NCBI GenBank assembly: GCA_003162995.1
Contig: PLUZ01000578.1
Coordinates: 4,212 to 9,703, forward strand
DNA length: 5,492 nt
Direction: 5' to 3'
Source of the DNA: Methylocapsa sp.
Lineage (GTDB): Bacteria > Pseudomonadota > Alphaproteobacteria > Rhizobiales > Beijerinckiaceae
Shown here: in pieces, positions 1 to 5,136 of the stretch
How the letters are laid out: the number at the start of each line of letters is the position of its first letter
Position numbering within the stretch: position 1 is the first letter of the stretch
Position numbers and translations under genes: made by a program
The notes under the pieces: model-generated
Databases searched by the model: none
Told to the model about the DNA's origin: nothing
Seen by the model: only the letters and a program-made list of their open reading frames with translations

Positions 1-827
1 TCGCGCTTGTCGATCACCAGGCATCCCGGGGCTTCGCGGAGAATGTCGCGCGCCTCCTCGGCGCTGATCGGATGCTCGAACTCGATATTGACCGCTTCCG
101 CATGGCCGATGAAGACAGGCACCCGCACGCAAGTGGCGGTGAGCTTGATCTTGGGGTCGAGGATCTTCTTCGTCTCCGCCATCATCTTCCATTCTTCCTT
201 GGTGAAGCCGTCTTCCATAAAGACGTCGATCTCCGGGATCACGTTGAAGGCGATGCGTTTGGAAAATTTCTTGGTCTGGACCGGGTCGGACACGAACACT
301 GCGCGGGTCTGCGCGAAAAGCTCGTCCATGGCTTCCTTGCCGGCGCCGGAAACCGATTGATAGGTCGCGACAACGACACGCTTGATCTTGGCCTTGTCGT
401 GCAGCGGCTTTAAGGCGACCACGAGCTGCACCGTCGAGCAATTCGGATTGGCGATGATGTTTCGCTTGGAAAATCCAGTGATCGCGTCGGCATTCACCTC
501 GGGCACGATCAAGGGCACGTTCGATTCATAGCGCCAGGCGGAGGAATTATCGATGACGACGCAGCCTTGCGCGCCAATTTTCGGCGACCATTCCTTCGAC
601 ACGGTGCCGCCCGCCGACATCAGGCAGATGTCGGTCCCGCTGAAATCGAAGTTTTCGAGCGATTTGCATTTCAAGGTCTTGTCGCCGAAAGAAACCTCCG
701 TTCCGATCGAGCGCGCCGACGCGAGCGCCACGACCTCATCAGCCGGGAACCGGCGCTCGGCAAGAATATCAAGCATTTCCCGCCCGACATTTCCAGTCGC
801 GCCAACAACGGCAACCTTGAAACCCAT
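1..827 (-). CDS. asd: Aspartate-semialdehyde dehydrogenase, C-terminus cut by window edge
   Basis: This enzyme reduces beta-aspartyl phosphate to aspartate semialdehyde with NADPH in the cytosol. It is the branch-point step towards lysine/diaminopimelate, threonine and methionine. The frame reads from ATG at 827 off the left edge, giving 275 residues of an expected 340-345, so about 70 C-terminal residues lie outside. The N-terminus is a Rossmann fold with the NADP-binding loop GATGNVG (residues 9-15). SAGG (71-74) and the NSSAWR segment (94-99) follow. NPNCST (127-132) carries the catalytic cysteine Cys130, YQSVSGAG (156-163) holds the substrate-side glutamine, and RVPVFIGH (235-242) supplies the substrate-binding Arg and the general acid/base His242. 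All key residues seen are intact. An in-frame ATG four codons upstream (839) exists, but GGAG six bases before 827 favours the shorter start. Identity is very secure. The next gene on this strand is not visible. Confidence 0.97.
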   Translation of the reverse strand, partial: MGFKVAVVGATGNVGREMLDILAERRFPADEVVALASARSIGTEVSFGDKTLKCKSLENFDFSGTDICLMSAGGTVSKEWSPKIGAQGCVVIDNSSAWRYESNVPLIVPEVNADAITGFSKRNIIANPNCSTVQLVVALKPLHDKAKIKRVVVATYQSVSGAGKEAMDELFAQTRAVFVSDPVQTKKFSKRIAFNVIPEIDVFMEDGFTKEEWKMMAETKKILDPKIKLTATCVRVPVFIGHAEAVNIEFEHPISAEEARDILREAPGCLVIDKR

Positions 828-833
828 CTTTTG

Positions 834-837
834 CTCC
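834..837 (-). promoter_or_regulatory. Ribosome binding site of asd
   Basis: GGAG on the minus strand ends six bases before the ATG at 827. It overlaps the alternative in-frame ATG at 839-837, so it supports initiation at 827 over 839. Confidence 0.7.
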
Positions 838-920
838 ATCCGCTAAACGCGATACTTAATATCCGGCAACCGTCTTCCGCATCAGCGGCTCACTGAATAG
901 GCGATGTCGCGGAAAGCCGC

Positions 921-975
921 AACGGCCGGCGTTCAGAGTCTTGTCTCTGCTCCTGGCTCCCGCCTGGGAAGAGCC
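921..975 (-). other. Cluster of small inverted repeats in the asd leader
   Basis: The stretch 828-1124 holds no convincing gene. Within it three dyads lie side by side: an imperfect palindrome at 921-933 (AACG arms), a hairpin at 934-949 with CAGAG/CTCTG arms and a six-base loop, and a hairpin at 955-975 whose minus-strand form pairs GGCT...AGCC and CCC/GGG around a small bulge. A further short palindrome, GATACTTAATATC, sits at 851-863. I recognise no known riboswitch (including the lysine riboswitch) and see no run of T after any stem. The arms are short enough for chance in GC-rich DNA. Confidence 0.3.
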
Positions 976-1063
976 TAAACGAACATGCTTAACGCGCATC
1001 CGCCTTGGTAAACGCGGCGTTGACGCTGTTTGCAACCTGTTTCCGGCTGGTAACGCCCGCACA

Positions 1064-1091
1064 ATTTTCAAGCCGTAGTGTAGTCTGTCAA
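1064..1091 (-). promoter_or_regulatory. Candidate distal sigma70-type promoter for asd
   Basis: On the minus strand a perfect TTGACA (-35, 1091-1086) is followed after 16 bases by GAAAAT (-10, 1069-1064, four of six matches to TATAAT). If used, transcription would begin near 1057 and give asd an untranslated leader of roughly 230 bases. A weaker, nearer alternative is TTGCGG, 17 bases, TATTCA, reading toward asd near 895-925. The prediction rests on consensus matching only. Confidence 0.35.
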
Positions 1092-1124
1092 AAAACGCGC
1101 CGCCAGCAGGCGCCAGGATCATTC

Positions 1125-2030
1125 ATGCGTTTCGCCGCTCCGATACAAATGATAGGGCCAAGCCAAAGCTTAGCTGGGCAGACCGGCGACCGGGCGATTA
1201 CGCGGACCCGCACTGCGTCTTTGCCACGGGGTAAGCGGCCTGGCCGTTTTCCTTGGCGGCTAGGCATGATCTGTCTGGCCCTGTGTGGCCTTCTTTACGC
1301 TTTTTCAGAAGTGACGGAAACCGGGCACGCCCGGTTGCCATCCCAAAATCCGATGGCCGCGCCTTTGCCGGCCTGGATCGAAATCGCCAGCCCGTCTGAA
1401 GTTTTCAGCCTCAAGACGCCGGAATTTTCGGGAGACGCGACCCGCTATGTAGCACGGCGGCATCGAACCGGGGGCGGCCGCCAGGACATCTTGGAGTTCG
1501 GCGGTTCGAATGAGACCGCGCCTTTGCTGAACCTCCTCATTTATCAGCCTGGCAATGAGGCCACGCCGGACTCGTCATTTTACGTGGAACTCGCAAGGCG
1601 CGCCGCTGAGACTGGACGTGCGATCATCCGCGCGGAGCAGCCGGTGGAGATGGCCACCAGATTCGGGGCCTTCGAGGTCGCCCGCCTCGGCTTAGCCCGC
1701 GATAGCGCCTCTCCACAGGAATGCCTCGGCTTTCGTTTCGCCAATATGGAGCCGAACCTGCGCATCACCGGCTTTGCTTGCGGCGGCGGTGCGGCGCTTG
1801 CCTCGCCCCTCACATCAAAAGCGGCGCTAGCCTGCCTCATCGACCAGCTCGACCTCGCGCCGGCAACCGAAGACAAGGGTCTCATTGATTTTTTCGCCGC
1901 GCATTATGCAATCCGGAGCCCCGATTGCATAGGGCAAAGAAGTGATGCCATGCCTTTGCGTCTGGCCCGGCCTTTGAAAACCGGCGAAGCGGTCCCAATC
2001 AAGCGGCAAGGAACAAGCCATCAAAAATAA
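1125..2030 (+). CDS. Membrane-anchored protein of unknown function, 301 aa
   Basis: I do not recognise a characterised family. The start at 1125 is chosen because AGGA lies six bases upstream; the open frame continues further upstream but only through non-ATG codons. Residues 1-46 are polar and rich in Arg/Lys, ending in RGKRPGRFPWRLG. One hydrophobic segment follows (about 47-61, MICLALCGLLYAF), so the long C-terminal part is predicted to be exported with a positive-inside cytoplasmic tail. Residues 83-270 look like a folded alpha/beta domain containing YVARRHRTGGGRQD (108-121), LLNLLIYQPG (134-143) and ARRAAETGRAIIRAEQP (157-173). Four cysteines, Cys200, Cys219 (FACGGG), Cys237 and Cys268, could form two disulfides in the periplasm. 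The last 30 residues are basic and low in structure. The similar pattern I associate with uncharacterised Hyphomicrobiales proteins is memory, not a search. It is transcribed away from asd. Confidence 0.8.
   Translation: MRFAAPIQMIGPSQSLAGQTGDRAITRTRTASLPRGKRPGRFPWRLGMICLALCGLLYAFSEVTETGHARLPSQNPMAAPLPAWIEIASPSEVFSLKTPEFSGDATRYVARRHRTGGGRQDILEFGGSNETAPLLNLLIYQPGNEATPDSSFYVELARRAAETGRAIIRAEQPVEMATRFGAFEVARLGLARDSASPQECLGFRFANMEPNLRITGFACGGGAALASPLTSKAALACLIDQLDLAPATEDKGLIDFFAAHYAIRSPDCIGQRSDAMPLRLARPLKTGEAVPIKRQGTSHQK
1905..1931. repeat. Perfect 9-bp inverted repeat inside the unknown membrane protein gene
   Basis: TATGCAATC (1905-1913) and its exact reverse complement GATTGCATA (1923-1931) flank a nine-base spacer. 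The repeat is in phase with the reading frame and encodes residues Tyr261 to Ile269, including Cys268. There is no T-run after it, so it is not a standard terminator. It may be chance. Confidence 0.55.
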
Positions 2031-2053
2031 ACTCCGCTTTTTATTGAGGGACC

Positions 2054-2087
2054 GCAATGCGCGGTGCAACCAAACCGTAGCCATTGC
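2054..2087 (+). repeat. Interrupted dyad upstream of the small secreted protein gene
   Basis: GCAATG (2054-2059) pairs with CATTGC (2082-2087), and inside it CGGT (2062-2065) pairs with ACCG (2074-2077) around an eight-base loop; a small internal loop separates the two stems. It lies in the 86-base gap between the two plus-strand genes, 29 bases before the downstream ATG. It could be a weak terminator for the upstream gene (only a GTTT tail follows), a leader hairpin, or an operator. I cannot tell these apart from sequence. Confidence 0.4.
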
Positions 2088-2116
2088 GTTTAGCAAATAA
2101 CCTTTGGAGTTTCGAG

Positions 2117-2470
2117 ATGTTTCATAAAAAGCCATCGCTCGTGCTTGCCGCTGCCGCCTTCGCCGCGCTCACCGCATCCGCGAGCGCACAAACGGCGCGC
2201 CATCGTCACCATCACCCGCAAGTCGTAAGGTATTATGTTAGCGAACGTCCGCCGCTCACCGTTAACCAGCGCAGCTTCCTCGACCCCGGCCCCGTGGTTC
2301 CCGTTGGCAGCATGTCGAATTATGTGACGACAAATACAATCTTCGCACGGACCGCGGATCAGTATTTCCTAAAATCGCAGTTCGGCAATGAAGTGCTCCC
2401 GGCGCCCCTCGAAGTTCCCGGCCGCCCGCAGCCCATTGTCGAATGGTACGCCTCTCCCTATCCCTTTTGA
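2117..2470 (+). CDS. Small secreted protein of unknown function with His/Arg cluster, 117 aa
   Basis: No characterised family is recognised. The ATG at 2117 is preceded by GGAG with a seven-base spacing, which fixes the start; an earlier in-frame TTG is ignored. The N-terminus is a classical Sec signal peptide: a basic start (MFHKKPS), a hydrophobic alanine-rich core (residues 8-19) and an ASA cleavage motif with predicted cleavage after Ala24. The mature chain is about 93 residues and opens with a His/Arg cluster (ARHRHHH, residues 27-33) that could bind metal or a polyanion, though this is only inference. The rest is rich in Pro, Val and aromatic residues, has no cysteine and no further membrane segment, and ends in EWYASPYPF. 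A periplasmic or extracellular location is expected. It follows the 301-residue membrane protein by 86 bases on the same strand, so the two may share a transcript. Confidence 0.82.
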   Translation: MFHKKPSLVLAAAAFAALTASASAQTARHRHHHPQVVRYYVSERPPLTVNQRSFLDPGPVVPVGSMSNYVTTNTIFARTADQYFLKSQFGNEVLPAPLEVPGRPQPIVEWYASPYPF

Positions 2471-2487
2471 GGACGCCATTTCAAAAT

Positions 2488-2515
2488 CGCCGCCCGGCCG
2501 ACGCGGCGGGCGGCG
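2488..2515. terminator. GC-rich hairpin between converging genes, probable terminator
   Basis: CGCCGCCCG (2488-2496) and CGGGCGGCG (2507-2515) form a perfect nine-pair stem with a ten-base loop, in the 78-base gap between two converging genes. Read on the minus strand, after pdxY, the stem is followed at once by ATTTTG, a short U-tract. On the plus strand there is no T-run. It is best seen as a terminator for the pdxY transcript that may also slow transcription from the other side. Confidence 0.6.
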
Positions 2516-2548
2516 TGAGCATGTTCGCTTCAAGATAGAGGGGCGGGA

Positions 2549-3439
2549 TCACGCGCTCGCAGCGGGTCTCTGCGCCGCATCCGAGCCGGGAGGAACGGCG
2601 GACGGCGCAAAGAGACGATCGGGGCGCACCATGCGCTCCGCGCTCGCGATAAGCGCCAACTCATAGGACTGCCGCCGCTCAGTTTCCTCGAGAACGCCAT
2701 AGACGCCGGACACGGCGCGTCCGAGCGCGGCTGCGGTGGGCAGCCTTTCCACCAGCGCGGCGGCAAAGAGCGCGGTGAACAGATCGCCGGTCCCCGACGG
2801 CCGGCAGGAAAGCCTGGGGGTCGCAACCATCCAAGCGGCCCGGGGCTCTATCGCCAAGGTCTGGACGGCATCGGCCGGCTGGTCCGGGAGATGCGTCCCC
2901 GTCACGACAACCGTCGATAACCCCAGCCCACGGGCGGCCGCGACCATGTCTTCAACACTTGCAACACTTGCCGGCGCCCGTCCAGCGAGATGCTCCAGTT
3001 CAAACTGGTTTGGCGTAATGATATCCGCCAAGGGAACAAGGCCTTCGCAAAATAGGGCGCGGATGTCTGCGTTGACGTAGAAGCCGGGACCGGTGTCGCC
3101 CATGACCGGATCGCAAAGATAGAGAAGGTTCGGGTTTCGCGCTTTTGCCCGGCGGATGAAATCGAGTACGACAGCGGCGATCTCCGCTGAGCCCAAATAG
3201 CCTGAGATCAAGACCTTGCAAGCGCCGACAAGACCGCGTTCTTCCACGCCGATAAGCAGATCCCGCACGAGTTCCGCGTCGAGCACGCCGCCGCGCATGG
3301 AGGGATATTGCGGATGATTGCTCAAAAGCGCCGTTGGGACCGCCGCGACCTCGATGCCGCAGGCTTGCAGCGGGAAGACCGCCGCGCTGTTTCCGACGTG
3401 GCCATGAACCACTTGGGATTGAATCGAAATGACCGTCAC
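2549..3439 (-). CDS. pdxY: Pyridoxal kinase PdxY, 296 aa
   Basis: This cytosolic ribokinase-superfamily enzyme phosphorylates pyridoxal (and related B6 vitamers) with ATP to give pyridoxal 5'-phosphate in the salvage pathway. The N-terminus SIQSQVVHGHVGNSAAVFPL (residues 5-24) is the PdxY/PdxK vitamer-binding signature, and SNHPQY (40-45), SGYLGS (79-84), DPVMGD (110-115) and ITPNQFELE (141-149) follow in the family order. PSGTGD (214-219) is the anion-hole and catalytic-base motif, with Asp219 as the base. Length is close to the E. coli enzyme (about 287), with a slightly longer tail. The start is GTG at 3439, set by a strong AAGGAGG seven bases upstream and by alignment of the signature; the frame stays open upstream but overlaps the amidotransferase gene out of phase. 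It follows the amidotransferase stop by 22 bases and is last in the group. A nine-base tandem repeat gives ASVASV at 158-163. Confidence 0.95.
   Translation of the reverse strand: MTVISIQSQVVHGHVGNSAAVFPLQACGIEVAAVPTALLSNHPQYPSMRGGVLDAELVRDLLIGVEERGLVGACKVLISGYLGSAEIAAVVLDFIRRAKARNPNLLYLCDPVMGDTGPGFYVNADIRALFCEGLVPLADIITPNQFELEHLAGRAPASVASVEDMVAAARGLGLSTVVVTGTHLPDQPADAVQTLAIEPRAAWMVATPRLSCRPSGTGDLFTALFAAALVERLPTAAALGRAVSGVYGVLEETERRQSYELALIASAERMVRPDRLFAPSAVPPGSDAAQRPAASA
2953..2970. repeat. 9-bp tandem direct repeat inside pdxY
   Basis: CAACACTTG occurs twice head to tail (2953-2961 and 2962-2970). On the coding strand it gives ASVASV at residues 158-163, in the region after the ITPN/ELE motif. 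Being a multiple of three it keeps the frame, and it looks like a small replication-slippage duplication. Confidence 0.7.
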
Positions 3440-3446
3440 GAGGCCG

Positions 3447-3453
3447 CCTCCTT
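3447..3453 (-). promoter_or_regulatory. Strong ribosome binding site that decides the pdxY GTG start
   Basis: AAGGAGG on the minus strand (3453-3447) lies seven bases before GTG at 3439 and eight bases after the amidotransferase stop codon. It is the best Shine-Dalgarno sequence in the window and supports independent, efficient initiation at a non-ATG codon. Confidence 0.85.
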
Positions 3454-3461
3454 CCCGGCCG

Positions 3462-4160
3462 TCATAATTGCAGCCCCTGCAGCCAGTCTGTAAACATGTC
3501 TCGCGCCTTGGCCGGCAATGAGTCGGCGGCCTTGGCGCCATCACGCAAGGCGCGCGGATCGATGCCGGCGGAGCTGAGTTCCACCGCGTGCCCGACGAGC
3601 CAGGGTTCGATCCCGGCCACCGGGCTGACCTCGGGGTGAAACTGCGCTCCAAGAATGTTGGAACCCACGCAAAAAGCCTGATTGTGGCAGATCGCGGTCG
3701 AAGCGAGATGCGTGGCGCCCTTCGGCAGATCGAAGCTGTCGCTATGCCAATGCAGCACTGGGGTATTGGCCAAATGCCGCAGCGGGGTAGTGCTGCCCGC
3801 ATCCGTCAAATCGACGGGTCCCCAGCCGATCTCTTTGATGGCGGTGGGATAAACCTTGGCGCCGAGCGCGCGGGCGATGAGCTGGGCGCCGAGGCAGATG
3901 CCGAAGACCGGCCTGCCGGCCTTGAGGCGGGTCGTGAGAAGATCGATTTCGTCGCGGAGAAACGGATATTTGTCTTCGTCGTAAACGCCAACCGGAGCCC
4001 CGAGTATGATGAGAAGATCTGTTGTGGCGCGATCGGTTGCCGGGAGGCCGTGAACGCCCGCGTCGTAATATTGAAATTCATAGCCCGCGCGCGTCAGAGG
4101 CTCCTCGAAGGTGCCGAGATCCTCGAAATGAACATGCCGGATGACGGCCGCCGTTTTCAT
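3462..4160 (-). CDS. Stand-alone class I glutamine amidotransferase (GuaA-type domain), 232 aa
   Basis: The fold is a class I (triad) glutaminase that releases ammonia from glutamine, as in the GATase domain of GMP synthase. The oxyanion region LGAPVGVYDED (53-63) is followed by GICLGAQ (87-93) with the nucleophile Cys89, and QFHPEVSP (173-180) with His175 and Glu177 completes the triad, so it should be catalytically competent. IGWGPVDL (111-118) and the HWHSDSF segment (137-143) are typical of stand-alone GuaA-like amidotransferases (COG0518). No synthetase domain is fused to it and none lies next to it, so the ammonia acceptor is unknown; action on a gamma-glutamyl compound is also possible. 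It lacks PdxT hallmarks, so it is not the PLP synthase glutaminase despite being next to pdxY. The ATG at 4160 has only a distant GGAG (12 bases). It begins 75 bases after the hydrolase stop, with no terminator seen between. Confidence 0.9.
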   Translation of the reverse strand: MKTAAVIRHVHFEDLGTFEEPLTRAGYEFQYYDAGVHGLPATDRATTDLLIILGAPVGVYDEDKYPFLRDEIDLLTTRLKAGRPVFGICLGAQLIARALGAKVYPTAIKEIGWGPVDLTDAGSTTPLRHLANTPVLHWHSDSFDLPKGATHLASTAICHNQAFCVGSNILGAQFHPEVSPVAGIEPWLVGHAVELSSAGIDPRALRDGAKAADSLPAKARDMFTDWLQGLQL

Positions 4161-4235
4161 CGGTATTTGAGTCTCCGGAACATTAGAGCAGGAACGCGAT
4201 CAACGGAGCTTACTCTCACCCCTTGGAAAAAGGCA

Positions 4236-5054
4236 CTACCCCATCCCCTCGACTGCCGCGCTGAGCCGCGCCAAATCCGCCTCCCGCGAGAGACGGTGAT
4301 CGCCATCCTTGACGAGGGTGAGGCTGACCGGATCGGCGGCCAGATGTTCGGCGAGCGCCATCGCGTGCGTCCAGGGGACATCTTCGTCGCGCATGCCTTG
4401 CAAAATATGAACAGGGCAGTAGGCGCGGATCGCGCCGCCCAAAAGCAGATGGTTCCGGCCCTCCTCGATCAGCGCCTTTGTAACCGGATAGGGCTCTGGC
4501 GAGTAGGCCGAAGCGCGCAGCCACATCCCTTTCTGAAGCAGCTCCTCGCGCGCGGCGTGAGACATCTTTGCAAAGATCAGCGCCTCGGTGAAGTCGGCGG
4601 CGGGGGCGATCAAGACAAGGCCCTTGAGCCTCTCCGTTTCAAAGCTTTCGTGCAATGCCCTCGCGGCCAGCAGTGCGAGCCAGCCGCCCATCGACGATCC
4701 AACGAGAATTTGCGGGCCCTCGGTCAAGGCGCGAATGGCGGCAAGGCTTTCTTCGAGCCACGCGCCGATGGTTCCCGCTTCGAAACGGCCCTCCGACGCG
4801 CCATGCCCGGAATAGTCGAAACGCAGATAGGCGCGGCCCGTCTCCGCCGCGTAACGGTCGAGATGTTGCGCCTTGACCCCGCGCATGTCCGATTTGAAAC
4901 CGCCAAGCCAGACGATGGCTGGGCGCGCCGTTCCCGGTTTTTGGGCACGGCGCAAATAGGCGATGCGGCGGGAGGACGATCCGCGTCCCACCAAAAGAGA
5001 GTGTGGACCAATTCCGTCCTCCACACTGCCAATTTGCGGTTTGTGCCGGTTCAC
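4236..5054 (-). CDS. Alpha/beta hydrolase (serine esterase/thioesterase-like), 272 aa
   Basis: This is a probable cytosolic serine hydrolase with no signal peptide. The sequence follows the alpha/beta-hydrolase order: strand and oxyanion turn IVWLGGFKSDM (47-57), RFDYSGHGASEG (78-89), the nucleophile elbow GSSMGG (119-124) with Ser121, the acid in LQGMRDEDVPW (218-228), probably Asp223, and the base His253 in DGDHRLS. The triad is therefore complete. The GGFKSDM and FDYSGHGxSxG pattern resembles the ABHD10-like group of esterases and acyl-protein thioesterases, but the substrate cannot be assigned. The start is taken as GTG at 5054; its Shine-Dalgarno is poor, and a start some residues later is possible, though the first clear family block begins near residue 18. 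It is the first gene of the minus-strand trio ending in pdxY and is divergent from the glycosyltransferase. Confidence 0.88.
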   Translation of the reverse strand: MNRHKPQIGSVEDGIGPHSLLVGRGSSSRRIAYLRRAQKPGTARPAIVWLGGFKSDMRGVKAQHLDRYAAETGRAYLRFDYSGHGASEGRFEAGTIGAWLEESLAAIRALTEGPQILVGSSMGGWLALLAARALHESFETERLKGLVLIAPAADFTEALIFAKMSHAAREELLQKGMWLRASAYSPEPYPVTKALIEEGRNHLLLGGAIRAYCPVHILQGMRDEDVPWTHAMALAEHLAADPVSLTLVKDGDHRLSREADLARLSAAVEGMG

Positions 5055-5136
5055 CGTTATGCTCGCTTGATGAATATTAAGAAATCCCGGGTTTATTCTT
5101 CACGTTCTCGCTTGTCGAACGCCGGCTTGTCCGCTG
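5055..5136. promoter_or_regulatory. Divergent intergenic region, hydrolase and glycosyltransferase promoters expected
   Basis: This 82-base gap between divergent genes contains the most AT-rich patch of the area (about 5070-5100). Toward the hydrolase, TTCGAC (5119-5114), a 16-base spacer and AATAAA (5097-5092) form a weak promoter candidate. Toward the glycosyltransferase, TTGATG (5067-5072), 19 bases and TTTATT (5092-5097) is weaker still; both candidates use the same -10 patch. The heptamer GCTTGTC is repeated at 5110-5116 and 5125-5131, 15 bases apart. The location is persuasive, the individual boxes are not. Confidence 0.35.

Noticed and set aside
7..896. Several plus-strand open frames opposite asd
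   Set aside because: They are antisense to a clear Asd coding sequence and encode no recognisable protein.
856..1122. An 88-codon frame on the asd strand, ending 28 bases before the asd start
   Set aside because: There is no well-placed ribosome binding site, the composition is Arg/Ala/Gly-rich with no recognisable feature, and it overlaps the best promoter candidate for asd.
1005..1124. A 40-codon N-terminal extension of the 301-residue membrane protein
   Set aside because: It starts at TTG without a ribosome binding site, whereas ATG 1125 has AGGA at good spacing.
3440..3802. Extending pdxY upstream by 121 codons to 3802
   Set aside because: The extra part overlaps the amidotransferase gene in another frame, has no family similarity, and the strong AAGGAGG plus the PdxY signature fix the start at GTG 3439.
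4161..4235. A possible separate promoter or SD-masking stem before the amidotransferase (CTCCG near 4200 with CGGAG near 4175)
   Set aside because: The pairing is only five bases and no promoter pair with proper spacing is present; read-through from the hydrolase gene is simpler.
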